A stretch of DNA of 64,000 nucleotides from Malachius bipustulatus (GCA_910589415.1 OU342630.1:64910186-64974185); one strand, 5' to 3'; positions 13,301-26,300 are shown, counted from the stretch's first letter. The notes: generated by a model not told the origin, from the letters alone. Made by a program: numbers and translations.

Positions 13301-16300
13301 CGCACTCGCTCCCGTGGGCAACATCCGCAGCAACATGGACGAATCTCATCTCCAGGAGGTCATAAGCGAGATCCTCATCGATTCGTTGAGGAACACCGAG
13401 GTACCGTTGAACCTGGCCAGGTATCCCACTTGTCCGAGGTTGGTCAGGCACGTTGCCACTTCTTTGCCGGGACCGGGATCTTCGCCTCATCATTACGACT
13501 CGATGGTAAGTTCTCGAGTCTGAAGTTTTTGCAGTTGTGTACTGAAGTGCTTTACAGAATTCGCCCGCATACACGTCGACTCCCAATCATTACGGGGCTC
13601 CAGCTTCAGCGAATACGAGTGGTGATCGACGGTTGCTGGTGAAAGTGGTCAGAGCCGCACAGCTCAGTGCTGGCTGTACCGAGCCATTTTGTGTGGTGGA
13701 GATGGACGAGCCGGCGCAGAAGTACCAGACTTCGGTGCAAAAGCACACCGATTCGCCACAGTGGGATGAGCACTTTTTGTTGTAAGTATTTTAGTCATTG
13801 TGTTCAATTATTTACTAGATTCTAATTAATTCAAATTAACTCACAAATTGAGGTTTAAGATCATCATTCAATTATTAGTGAAATTAATGAACTAAATTAT
13901 ATGCCAACAGTGACCTCTCACCCGGAACCGCCGAACTATTATTCGAAGTCTACGATCACGGTGTCAAACCCCATCGATTCTTGGGACTGGGCATCGTCGG
14001 TGTGGAGGAACTCCTCATAAACCCCTCTCAAAGACAGATCATCACCTTGCAGAGTCGGCCTTACGAGAGCGACCCGGTCAGTGGGACCCTGACCGTTGAG
14101 GTGATTATTAACCCATAATCGGGCCTAATAACATTTTAATTCGCGTTGCACAGTTCTTGTTCATAGAGGGCGCCGATATTCCCGCCGTCGACGGAATCGG
14201 ACAGCCTTACAAGATCAAGGAGACCATCAGAACCCCGTCACCTTCCGCCGGCAGGGCGAAACTGGTCACAACGACCACTGTCATCCAGAACAATGGTGAG
14301 TTAGCTTTTGTCGAGGTATTTTTATGCGAGCAGAAGTAGACGGTCTATCAGTTGCAGATCACTTGGCCAACGGTACTCATTTGCTGACCGAGGAGGCTCT
14401 AAGGGATCTCGATAGGAGCAGACAAATGGCGAATCCTAACAAGAGCACTCTTGTCATACACAGTGTCCATAGGGTGAGTAAACTGTCTCGGATTTTGCTC
14501 TTTTTGCCTCAACTATTCAATGATAACTCATACTTTCGCTTTAGATAAAAATTTAATGAAATTTATTTAAAAAAAAGTGACATTTACATCTTCAATTAAG
14601 GTAATTTCATCAAATAAAATTACTGACATTATTGTTATTGTTTCAGAATCCGTCCCAAAGGCTTGTTAAGGTAAGAAAGTCCCTCTGTATAAAATACGAG
14701 TGTCTGAAATGCGTGTGTTTGAGTTTGGAGTGATGTGTTGTATGACCTTAACGTTGAAGCGTGGAGTGTGCTTACTAACAGCCCTGCGATATGTATGGCG
14801 TCACAGGTGGAGCTGAGCGGTGGCAGCTGGAAGGAGGTAGAGCGCATCGAGAGAGATCTCGAAGATGAGACTAAGCAGCCGCTAGAAGAAACGCCCGCTA
14901 TTGAAACTCCCAAGGAAACGCAAGCCAACGGGAAAACCCCTTGCGAGGAAGAGTGTGTAACTAATGACAAGCAGGTGTGATCTCTTAATAACCACTTACT
15001 GCTTCTTGAGCTCAACCGCATAGTTTCTCGTTATTAATTTTATTTATTGTAGCCTATGCATCAAGATATCAGGATGGACACGGGGCCGAACTCGATGCCC
15101 GTCAGGGAATGGGATCAGTCAGGGAACGAGCATCCGAGCAGAGCCAGGAAGAGGAGAGATTTCTTCGGAACAATCAAGAGACGATTGGGCAGGTCAGTGT
15201 TTCTATTCTCCCTTCTCCCTTAAAGTCTGATTTTTTATAAAACATATTCGCATCCTCAAGATCCAGAAATGGTCGCAGTAAATCGGCCGGTCGTGGCGAA
15301 GATGCCAACGGTCACCGCGACGACTCCCTCAACAGGTCGATATCGGCAGACAGGCACCGAATGGGCCACGAAGACACGTCCCGTCGTTCCTCGTTGTCGG
15401 AGGCATCCGGTCTGAGCAGCGCGTCGACCAGGACTTACATCAACGAGGCGAGCACCCTGGTGCTGGAAACGGTGGAGAACGGGGTGCGACGGCACTACTT
15501 GGTCCCGCTGTCGCTGGCACAGAAGTCTCGGTGGCGCAAAAAGGGCACCAAGCTGCACATCTTCAACGATCACACGTTCGTTGCGAGACACCTGCAGGGC
15601 GGCTTCGTGTGCCAGGTGTGCGGCAAGTCCATCGCCCGGCGCATCGGCAAGCAGGGCTACGAGTGTCGCGACTGTCTGCTCAAATGCCACAAGCACTGTC
15701 ACGTGAAGGTCAATGACAATTGTCCCACCTCTACTATACACAATATAGAGCTGTGAGTATTGATTTTGTTGAGATTCAAGCGAGAGTTTGACATGGTACT
15801 TTGACATTTCGGGTCTATATTATATCGGGTGTTTTTATTAATTCCAATTATATGAAGTAAAAATTCAGTTTTTTGCCACAGACCATAATTAATAGTAGTA
15901 GAGCTAATTTAAAAATCGTTTTAACATTAGAAATGTCAAGGTAAACAAGTGAAGATACCCTTGATGCCCATTTGATATGGTCATCAATGGTGTCCAGGTT
16001 AACTCTAACTAATAAATTTATTCTGTCCAATGGGTCGCTGCTGCCGGTACTGAGCGAGTAACCGAACAACCGGTAAGAGCTTTACAGCTTTCCTGCCATA
16101 TGTGCATGGCTGTCGCTCTTTACTTTTTTGTTTTGATTTTTACTCTTTTTTTGTCTGCAAATGTCTTTTATTCAGAATATTTTATAAAAGCTTATGAAGC
16201 CGCTGTCTGATCGAAAGAAAAATATTCGAATGAATCAAAGCTTATCATTGAGCTTGACGGTTATTAGAATGGTTTAAGATTACTTCTCTACATTAAACCT

Positions 16301-16623
16301 TCCTTAAACCGTTTTTATTCATAGAAAAAAAAAGTGTTAGATTGTGAAATTATGAAGATTTCTTTGTGAATATGACTAAATGAAGGAATGATATTATGAT
16401 ATAAGAAATTACTGTTAAGTTATGACATCTCAAGAATGTGACCTTGCTTAATTTATTTTGTTATTTTTATGTTACTAGGAATAAGTTTTTTTAGCTTTTG
16501 AGAAGTGATTTTAGTATGGCTCTGAAGATAATTAAATAATTTGTTAAACTAATCTCAATTGTGTACCATTGCAGGTCATACATCACAAATCCAATTACGG
16601 ACAAGAATCTGCGACTGTTCTAA
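1319..16623 (+). CDS. SMP-C2-C1 lipid-transfer protein, C2CD2/C2CD2L (TMEM24)-like
   Basis: Coding exons read as 1319-1828, 12931-13026, 13113-13505, 13558-13781, 13911-14100, 14154-14295, 14358-14473, 14647-14670, 14807-14974, 15053-15192, 15261-15752 and 16575-16623. All phases match, giving 847 residues. Residues about 24-47 form a membrane anchor (hydrophobic run with GWLLAALVILWVG). Exons 1-3 (about 130-330) look like an SMP lipid-binding tube. Exons 4-5 (about 360-470) encode a C2 domain (begins LLVKVVRAAQL, ends near FLGLGIVGVEELL). Exon 11 carries a complete C1 zinc finger with spacing H-x12-C-x2-C-x14-C-x2-C-x4-H-x2-C-x7-C. The anchor-SMP-C2 order fits the C2CD2/TMEM24 family, which moves phosphoinositides at ER-plasma membrane contacts. 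A C1 finger recalls PDZD8, but no PDZ domain is seen. Exon 8 is a 24-nt microexon. Exons 5, 9 and 11 would each run into a stop shortly after their donors if not spliced, so shorter C-terminal isoforms are possible. The exact orthologue is uncertain; the exon chain is solid. Confidence 0.8.
2050..3190. other. Unidentified intronic stretch with broken open frames
   Basis: Base composition is less AT-biased than the flanks. Open stretches of 60-93 codons occur on both strands, for example 2151-2432 (+) and 2565-2801 (-), but all are interrupted by stops. I recognise no protein family in any frame. An old, decayed transposon coding region is the likeliest explanation; this is inference only. Confidence 0.25.
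3195..5075. mobile_element. Large foldback (long inverted repeat) element
   Basis: Matching inverted blocks run inward from both ends. The 3195-3240 block pairs with 5030-5075 (CTAACTGCACAGTTTT type), about 3480-3500 with 4785-4800 (AGGTGTTTT), about 3600-3690 with 4215-4310, and about 3800-3890 with 4125-4210. The centre is near 4010. Arms of roughly 800 bp are diverged by substitutions and small indels, including a run of 12 G at about 4857-4868. No transposase is visible. It resembles foldback DNA elements and would give a long hairpin in the pre-mRNA. Confidence 0.65.
6680..7225. mobile_element. Foldback MITE, arms about 250 bp
   Basis: Left arm 6680-6935 is the diverged inverse of right arm about 6985-7225. 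Shared blocks include GACCAATAATCTGAAGAG (left) and CTTCAGATTATTGGTCACTT (right), and CTAATTACAAGCCTTTAATTAA with its complement. The spacer (about 6936-6985) is short. No coding sequence is seen. Confidence 0.65.
7338..7418. repeat. Dispersed repeat, inverted copy at 9392-9475
   Basis: The block around CTAATGTCCGATAGCTTTTTG (7395-7415) matches, in reverse complement, AAAAAGCTATATCGGACATT near 9400-9420. Similarity continues for about 80 bp through the GACCTCTATGACG region. It probably marks two copies of one small element. Confidence 0.4.
8878..9066 (+). repeat. Dispersed repeat, direct copy at 61463-61650
   Basis: Both copies begin with GGAACCATTCTGGTATTTAG and share TCATCATAAAAATTGA and an ending near CTCGTTATA. 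They are in the same orientation and separated by 52 kb. Identity by eye is about three quarters. The family is not identified; a retroposed fragment is possible. Confidence 0.5.
10261..10746. mobile_element. Mariner-type MITE, copy A (TACAGGGTGTTAAG family)
   Basis: The termini are TACAGGGTGTTAAGAAAATG and its inverse ...CATTTTCTTAACGCCCTGTA, flanked by TA as in Tc1/mariner insertions. Terminal inverted similarity extends about 90 bp (ACATTGTAGGGG blocks). It is the same family as 35253-35777, and no transposase is present. Confidence 0.8.
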
Positions 16624-17261
16624 GCTACTGTGCTGTCTTTGCGTCGATGATGCCGCTGTTATGCCTTTTACATAAATACGCTCACCAGTTGATGAATCTT
16701 CCTCAATGTCTCTCTCTCTCTTTATCACATAAACACATATACATCAATGTTTTGTTTTTAAAATCATCAGAATTATTATAGAGCACAATGTTCTGCAGCT
16801 TCACAGCTCTTCATGCCTCGTTAACCTCGTTAACCCCCATTATTTTAATGTTCGACAAATAATAACTGTGTAACATGTTCATACTTAATTTTGTTGAGAT
16901 TTTTTATTTTATCGATAGTTTTTTTTTATTTATAATTTCTATTGTAAATAATATTGTTATCTAATTGTTTTTGATATTATTTTTTTTATATTTGGATTTG
17001 TTTTCTATTTTTTCAATCTATATTATATTAAGTGTAAGAAGTTTTATTAAACCCAGTGATGATTTTTATTGTCATTTCTCGACAAGCCGTAGAGAACTAA
17101 GTTTTAAATATGTGGGAACGTTTAAATTTCTTGTTTTAAAGTGCCTGCATTGTGAGTTCTGTTTCAAAAATTCTATATACGATAATTACTTGATAGCTGT
17201 TACTGCATTTTTTAGACTAATGGTGTTTTTTGGTCACACCTTTATAAGAATATATGATTTA

Positions 17262-17267
17262 AATAAA
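17262..17267 (+). terminator. Poly(A) signal of the SMP-C2-C1 gene
   Basis: AATAAA lies about 640 nt after the stop codon. The opposite-strand TAF1 gene has an ATTAAA at 17294-17299, so the two 3' ends probably meet or slightly overlap here. Confidence 0.5.
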
Positions 17268-17369
17268 ATATTTCATTAAAGAAAATTTTCTGTTTTAATT
17301 ATTACTCTATATCCTTTATACATTAATAATATTATATACAATAAAAACTCAAAATAATTTAGAATTAAA

Positions 17370-20300
17370 TTAGAACCAGAGATCGCCAGCATCATCGTCT
17401 TCTGGATAAGGCTCGGCGGCTCCGCTAGGCTCGACATGGATCCCGAGATCGTGCACGGTTTCATCTTCGCTCTCGCTAACGGCCAAGTCATCGTGTATCT
17501 TTTCTTCCCGCTCTTCATAATCATCCACTCGCTGGGCCCCTTCTTGCTTCGGCAGGCCGGATAGTAGAAAATCGGACGGGTCATAATTGGGGTCGATATC
17601 CATACTCTCATCTAAAATATAATTTAATAAAATATAATAGAAATACATTAACTAGGGATGCAACGAATAGCGACCGAATATAAATGAATATTCAGCCATT
17701 AGTATAATGATGTCCGACTCGAGTGCTCTTTACTGTTGAGAGAGATTGAAGGGTTTTCTTTCTCAAAAAGGTTCGGTACTTAATAATTGGAAACAATTTT
17801 AATTTTAAATAATTCGTAGTCCTGAACTGATAAAAATTTTCATTTTAACCAGGGAAGTACCTACACAAGTGTATTGTCGCACAGGAGTATTGAGGAAAGT
17901 GCGAAGGTCTGAATGACCAATGAAATGAATCGGTTTCAATGAAAATATGGATTGCGGATTATTGAAAGGGGAAGTGTATACTTACAGTTAAGTAATTAAT
18001 GAGAGTGTAAGGCATCTATAACAGGAGGGGGGGGGGGGGTGATGCTTTAATTAAGAATTATCTTTCCGGATTTCAATCTTTAAAATAAATTACTCTATAA
18101 TGAGAATGGAGAGTATTCTACAGAGTGTTGATTTTCAAAGCGGGCCATAGGGGATTAGCATTGCGAAAGTGGTTTTTGAGGATTACTGCTTGCCGTTTAA
18201 ACTGACAGAAATGGTTTTGGTATCAAAATGAAGCTAAAATTATTGCGCATAACGCTTGACATCGGAAATTAATTTAATTTCACGTTGTTTTCTAAAATTC
18301 TTCAGTAAAAATTCAAGTAATTGTTAATGTTTAATCACAAAATAGCGTGCCTTGCCTAAACAATAATGACGTTTCTACGTTTCGACAATCCAATAATAAA
18401 ACTTTATAAGTTAGTAGGTATAATAATAAAGTCTGGCTCTATTTAAAAATGGGTTATACAAACCAAGAAAGAGTCTTTATGGTGAAAACCTACTACAGTG
18501 TAGCCAGTTACAGTAGGGTTAAATAGAACCAGACTTTATTATTACCTACTGACTTATAAAGTTTTATTATTGGATTGTCAAAACGTAGAAACGTCATTAT
18601 TATTTAGGCAAGGCATGCTATTTTGTGATCAAACATTAACAATTACTTGAATTTTTACTGAAGAATTTTAGAAAACAACGTGAAATTAAATTAGTTTCTG
18701 ATGTCAAGCGTTATGCGCAATAATTTTAGCTTCATTTTGATACCAAAACCATTTATGTCAGTTTAAACGGCGAGCAGGAATCCTCAAAAACCACTTTCCC
18801 AATGCTAATCCCCTATGGCCCGCTTTGAAAATCAACACCCTGTATATCAAATCAAATAGAATCGTATACATGATTTCAGTGCAAAATCCCTACAATTGAT
18901 ACATCTACTGTTGTGTAGGAACTGCCACGCAAAAAACTGATAACATTCGGTTACAAATAGAAATATTCGACCAAAGGAATATGGGAATAAAACCGACGAA
19001 AAATATACTTGTTTAATATTTGTTGCATCCCTACTATTGACACTAGTACAAATGCAAACGTCTAAAAGGATAATTCAATATCAAGCCCAGTACACAGTTC
19101 AAGGCAAACTAACAAATTACACTTTGTTAAAACTGGTATGGTTTTTATCTAAACTTTCTAATCAAATAAAACTACCGTTTGCTTAAGAAAACGCAAATAG
19201 TGCAAATACCACACATTAATAGAAACTAAAATCTTATTTTTTCAAGTCATACCATGCAACAACAAAAATTTTATTCATGGCAATTAGCTAAAATGCAAAC
19301 TACAATCATAACTACACTTCAATTTCTGTCTAAATGGGCTTTCGAGGATATTAACTTGGTCTCTGCTGTCACACTGATGCCCACGTTTAGATTCTCGAGA
19401 CTGTAGAAGAATTCCAAAATTTAACTCAAATTTATTATTAAATTGTAGAGCTTTCTCACACTACTTATAGAGAAAAGATAAAGTTATGAGGTGCCAGGGT
19501 TTTAATTGCCTTAAAAATGTTTAAAATATCCTTTCAAAAACTCCGCTATGAAAGGGATGTGAGGTAATTTTTTGACGATGACTCGAATGTTCTCAGACAC
19601 ACATGCCAGGTATAGTTAGGTAAGATAATTTTGGTTCTCTTGGAAATACCAAGATATCAAGGTAGCCTCAAATGAAGACTAGGTACATTAGGAAAATATG
19701 TTCTTGTTATCGAGGAGGAAGGACAATTTGCATGTAACACGCTTTCAGCTTCAAGATAAAAATAGCCCCTCCAACGTAGGGATAAACGAGAAATCTTTTG
19801 CGCATTTTCGGCAATTCACCTGCATTCTTTTACTGCAAACTGCAACCCTGAAATATCGTCCCCAATTAAAGAGTTAAGAGTAGGGATAAACGAGAAATCT
19901 TTTGCGCATTTTCGGCAATTCACCTGCATTCTTTTACTGCAACCCTGAAATATCGTCCCCAATTAAAGAGTTAAGAAAGTCAAGATAAGGAATTTTCATG
20001 GTAAGTTTGTAGAATCATCAAGATGCGTTAATTTCCCAACAGTTTGAAATCTGTCAACTTTTCCCATTTAATTGGAACATCACTTTGAATGACAGTTCGT
20101 TACAAGTTAAAACTAAGCGTTAACTTCAAGCAAAAATTAGTGAGTTAACATTATAGCAAACCAATTGGAATCGCGACATTCTTTATTTCACCTAGTCCAT
20201 GCAAAAATTCAAATAACCTTGACAGTCCTTTTAGATAAAAAGTAGACTGTAACTAGGTATACCTGTAATGGTTGCCAAACCGAATAGGAAATGCGGATCA

Positions 20301-23300
20301 CTGCTGCTTCGGTTAGTAATTTTATTGACACAACACGATCTTGCATGCAAATTACAAACCTACCTTTAACTAAATGCAATGGCGAGTGCCTGAGCTGACC
20401 TGGATGATGAACCTCCTGATAGTAATCCGCGTGTTCACCGAGCTGCATCATCGCTTCGGCCGCTTGTTGACTGCCGTCATCCAGCACGGCTTCCTCGGCA
20501 GGCACGCTCACCATAGGTTTAATTTCCTCGTATTGCAGCGGCACCTCGTCTAGATCCCCCTCGTCCTCGCTACTGAACTGTAAATCTTCCTCGAGACTCG
20601 TCGCCTCCAGCTTGGCTCTCTTTGCTGCGGCTGCAGCAGGTCCCGGACTACCTGTAGCCACGACATCCACATAATCGTACTCTTCAGAACCGGATACAAG
20701 ACGAGCACCACGCATTTTGGGTTCATCGCCGGTAGGACTGTTTCGCTCCGGAGAACTCTACGCAAAAGAAATTAAAAATGTAAATACCCCTCTAAAAATG
20801 CACTAAAAAGCGGTCACACTTACGGTTCTATCAGGTTCGGCTATCGTGTAGTTTTCTTCGAGCATATCAGCAGCCGCTTCCTGTTGAGCCCGTTCTCTAG
20901 CCAGTGCCACTTTGCCCTCCAGCTGGGTGAGATGCTCGTCGTACTCGTCCAAAGTAGCTCTGCAAGCTTTCACCAACTGCTCGGCTTTTTGACTGAAAGG
21001 CGACTCCTTGCCGTTGTACAGCACGCAATTTTCCAGGATCTGCTCGATGTCGCGAAGGAACTCATACCGGCTGTGGTACTTGTGCCCGGTCACCTTCTTG
21101 CTGATGGTGTCCAGGTCCATCGGTCGCTTCACTACCGAGTAGTAGTCCTTGACTAGTTTTTTGTTGACAGGCTTGAGGAACGGCCACGATTCCGACATGG
21201 CTTTCAAGCGGGTGTTGAGCACATTGTCTAGAATGTAAGTCAGCGCTACCTGGTCGTCGTCGTCTAAAAGTGGATTGATGGCCTTCTCCAGACGCATCAG
21301 ACGCTCCTCCTTTTCACCGAGGCGCTCGACGCAACGTCCAAGCATTCGCTGCGCGGCAAGCGTGAGACTGCTTTTAGGCCCGTTATATAAGGTGCTGTTC
21401 TCAACTATTTGGTTCACGTCGGCTAGGAACTCTTCCCTGGACTGGTAGCGTTTTTGTCTGAGATTTTCTCTGATGGTTTGCAAGTCCATGGGCCGATGCA
21501 CGATGCGCTGATAATCGGGAACTAGTTTTGGATTAACCGGAAATAGGAAAGGCTGAACATCCGGCATATCGCGCATCTCATTCAGGATCGACTCAAGGAT
21601 GGTAGAGAGTACAACCAAAGGATCGGTGCGACGCCTGTTAGCAGGCCGCTGCTGGCGCTTCAAGTAGTCGCAGTGAAGGTCCCCGGTTGCACCACGCCTT
21701 CGTTTCCTACCGGCCGCGTCACGTGGTAACTTGAGTAGCAACGTGCGACGCTTCATTTCTTCGGCATGCTTCAACACTTTGCTTGAGAGCTTTACCTTCA
21801 CTCCGTCGACGTTCACCAATTCCTCATCGTCGATATCCTCGGAGCATAATTGTCTTTCGATTTCCTCCTCTTGCTCCTCGGTCATGGCAACATTCACCGG
21901 ACCACGATCACCTGGACGACTCTCGACACCCGAGGAACTATTACCAGAGCGCCCTTCTGCAATAGAGGAGCCACTTGTAGGAGCAACGCCACCCCCTCCT
22001 TGGCCTTGATAGAGAGGACAGGCCTTGTTGGTACGCATGTGTCCCACTTGCCCGCACGCGCCGCACTTCAGCTTCAGGTCGGGTTTCAGCTTGGTCTTAC
22101 GTCGTGACTTAACGGGCGAGACGTTGCTGCCTTCGAGTAGGTTGCTTCCCGGAGTCGTGCGACTGGATTCTCCTTGTAATTCCCTGGGCTCACGATGGGA
22201 ATGCTGACTGCCGCCGCCCAATGCCAGCCGTTCCTTTTCTTGATTACGCTTGATGCGGCGGAGCTGTTCCTGAATTCGTCGTTTCTCTCTCTTCATCTCC
22301 TCTTTCTGAGCATCGTCTAGTGTGGCAAACTGCCTGATGAACTGCTCATCCTTGGTGGTGCGGATCTTGGTATAAGCGTCAATAACGCCTTGCTTGCGCA
22401 CTATTTCCACTCGAGTGTACTCTCTGCCCTCGGGGTCTCTGAATGTGCGCACGATTTTTAGTATACGTCCCTGCTGCTGAGGACCGCCATAGCCGCTGCT
22501 GTGCTCGCCGCCGTCCTGCTGCTTGTCTGGGTCTTGCTGCTGGTCGTCGCGACCGCCTTTGCCGGCCTTGGAACCCTTTCCTTCCATCAAGATCATCTTG
22601 CGCAGCTCCTGACGTTCCTGTTCCTCACGCTCTAACGAGAGCTGAGTGCTGGTTTTTTTGTTTGCCAGCATGTTTTCAATGTTCTTGCCCATCTCTTCAA
22701 TGTCGTCGTTATCACTGTCATCATCAGCTGAGCTTTCTCCCTCGTCGGTACTAAGCACTTCTGCACTCGCCAGTACACGATTTTGCAAATCGAATATTCT
22801 TTGGCATTCTTCTTTGTAACGCTCTTGGTGTTCAGCGATGGAGAAGCGATTGCCTCTGCTAAATTTATCCATACCCTCTTCCCCAGCTTTCGCTTTTTCT
22901 GTAGAGAGAGTGCGTACCACGTCTATAACCTCCCAGCGGCTGAGTTTTTTAATCTCTTCATCGGGGACGCCGAACTTTTTCAGCAGCGCCTTTGCATTAT
23001 TAAGCGAGAGACGACGTAAATCAGCATCAGTACCAGTGACGGTACGTTTTGGCTGTTGCGACTCCTGCTCTTCTTTGCTCTGGGTGGGCTTGTTGGGTAC
23101 TCGCACGTAACTGAAGCCTTCACCACAGCCGGTGGGATCTGCGGGCCCGGTTAACTGCAGCAAGCACTTGCCGCGCATCGCCTGAATGTATGCACGTGTA
23201 GTGTTCCAAGGAGCTACCTTCACCTCGTCGTCCATTTTCAACTGGAGCTCTTCATCGTCGTCGTCGCCCTGCGACGTGAAGAGAGACTTTTCTCCGTAGC

Positions 23301-26300
23301 CCGCATCCTTGAGCCGTTGCTCCGCAGCGACCATGCTGAAGTACGCACAGCACTGCTCGGGACTGACCATTGCACGGATTTCCTCCTCCGTGGGCAGCCG
23401 GAACTCCGGCTTGATTACCCACCAGTTGCTGTCCATGCCCGTTCGTTTGAAGTCGGCGCACAACTTCAATCGTTTCCGAATGCTGCTCTCCGAGTGGGAC
23501 GGGAACGCCCGCTTGATGTCGTCCATTTTGATGCGACGCGGCGTGTCGCGGCTCCTCCAGAAAAGCCGATAGATGAACACCTGCAGAAAGTCGCGGATGA
23601 AGTTGTTGGCCCGTTTGCTGTTGGGCCCCGGCACCTCGTAGAGGGGACACTGCTGTCCGGCCACGTATAGCGAGTCGACTTCGCGAGCGTAGTACTGCTG
23701 ACGGGTTCTTATGATCAAGAAGTCGGTTTCGGGGATGGCGTGTTCGTAGATCGGAGCACGATACATGTTATTTTCTATCGCTTGGATCGACTGCCCCGGG
23801 TGGAGAATTCCTAGGAAGGGCGATGTATGTGCGTACGCTGTCTCACCGTATCGATAGGTGGGCGGTCCTGAGTCTTTACCCGCTTTCCTCTTGTAGTAGT
23901 TTTTAATTTTACTACACATGCCCACCTGGAATAATTTTTTTATTTTTTTTTATTTATTCAAAAATCAACGGGCAAGAACCCTCCATTTACATTAGAAAAG
24001 ACATAAATGTCAACAGAAAAAATATACATACACATATATAATTTACAAGTTTGCAAGACTTACATATTCAGTTAACAAGATGGACATAATAAACTAGTGG
24101 TATCTATTAACTAAGTTTTTTAGTTCACTTTTAAACTGAGAGAGGTTGTTAATGTAAGAAATTGCAGAGGGAACGACAATCTTGTTCCACTTCCTGCGGA
24201 GACGAGGAACGGTCCCGTAATAAATATAATTTCTTTCAGAGTTTGTCTCTGCTAGCTCTCTAACCAGTCTCAGTTGATCAATTTTTTCTTGAATGAAAAA
24301 TTTATTGCTAACTGTTTAAATTTATTAAACTTCAGGAAATGATGCGTAAAAATACAAAAAGGATTATACTTTAAGAATTAATTCCACAAGTTCCTATTAC
24401 ATTTTTTTCAAAAACTTAAAAATGACGGAGTTACAGGCTTTTGAAAATTATTGCTCCCTTTTTTTTTATCTTACTGAATAAAACTTGCATAAACTATCAT
24501 CTATCAAAATAAATTCCATGTAAGCTTGTTTCCGTAGCAACTATGTACCAATATTTTCAAATAATTTTTTTTTTTAATTGAAAATGCGATAAAATGATGT
24601 TATAGAAGATTCAGGCAAGAAATTATTAAAAAGCATTTCTCTAGAAAACTGCTGATTTAATCATGATGCAACAAGAGAAACCTTTTTTAGATTTTTTATT
24701 TTCATTGATGAATGCTATCAAATTCAAAAGAATGTTCAAAAAAAAAAATTATCAAAAGTTATTAATCATTATCTACAGGTCTAGGGACGTTTCAGCCTTC
24801 TGACTTTAAGAGATTGTTACCAAAAATTTGACACAAAAATTCAAATTTACATAAGTTACAAGTTTACCAAATTTGAAAAGAATCGATTCATTAATAAAAA
24901 AGTTACTGAAGAAAATAGATTGAGTAAAGAATTTTCAAAAGCTTGTAACTCCATTATTTTGGAATCATTTTTCAAAAAAAAAGTTATAGGAACTTCTGAC
25001 ATGGAACGATTATTACAATCAACCTCTGAGTTTTTGCTCATCATTTACACATTGAAAAAACTTTATAAATTCAAACTTGCTTTAAATTTTTTTGCAATTT
25101 CAAATGACGCATATTGGTGCAACCTTAACTTCAATATATTATTTATAATCAAAAAGCTCTTTTTTGTAAATTATTTGAACTTATTAAATAATTTTATAAT
25201 TATAAAAAGCTAAAACTAAAAAAAAATAAATAATAAAAAAAAACAAATTAATTCTAATTTTGTTTTTTTTTTAGTTTGTAAGCGGGATAATTTTAATTTT
25301 GGTTTTTTTTTTGCTAGTTTGTAAGCGGGGTATGTACCAGTCCTGCAAACAGAAAAATTCTATTTTTCTCTGCGGGATTGCATTGCATAGATTATGTTTT
25401 GCATACCTATGGGATGTAATTTATCTGGTTTAATAAATAAAAAATAAATAAATAAATAAAATTGAATTTTTCATTTATAAATTTTTGTAATTTTTTTTAC
25501 ATGCATACGGAATATATAAGTTAGGAGTTGATCTGTTGAAAATTAATTGTAAAAAATCAAAATCAAATAAACAAAAAGGAAACTGATTACCTAGCTCATG
25601 GTCAATAGGCCTTATTATTTTTTTTTTCATTTTAAACTTTGATGTAAATGATGTCAAAAGATGAGATGAAAAATCAACCTACCTGATTCATAAGAGGTGG
25701 GTGCTCTTCACAAAACTCAACCAGAATGAGATCACCATCCCTGCCAGTCAAATCTTCAGGTGTCCTCATGAAGAAGACGTCACCTCCACCAGAAGCCAAT
25801 CTCTCCTGCTCTCTTTGCTGTAACCAACACAATTGCCTTCAAGTTATCAAAGAACACAGTGGAATTTATCAGATGAATATCAGGAAGATCAAATTATGTA
25901 TGAATAAATATAGAATTTTAATTTTTTGGGGGTTCATCCCTGCTTGGTTAAAGACGTAATTTCTAACATAATTTTAGTTTTGAAAAATCAAGTACTCATG
26001 ACTTGGAAATTTTCAAAAAAAAAAAAAATTCTGTCGAATAAAGGGCCTTTTATATGACAAAGGGAAAAAAATATGGATGTTTAAAATCAACATCTAGGCC
26101 TCTATACCAATTTTTTTAATTATTGGCCAACTATAACGTTAATTAATTTGTAAATTAGATACTTAATTAAACTTAATTTAATAATAAACTTCTTGGATTT
26201 GTGAAATAAACATTAAAGAAATGAAAAATCATAGTTAGTTGATGATTTAAAAATTTGGTATAGAGGCCTAAATGTTTTCTAAACAACTTTTCTAAATAAC

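Noticed and set aside
13230..13586. Minus-strand open frame opposite exon 3 of the SMP-C2-C1 gene
   Set aside because: It mirrors a GC-rich real exon with matching splice sites, and the peptide has no recognisable family.
22443..23670. Several plus-strand frames across TAF1 exon 8
   Set aside because: All are antisense shadows of the 1,034-codon TAF1 exon, which has clear zinc-knuckle and bromodomain motifs.
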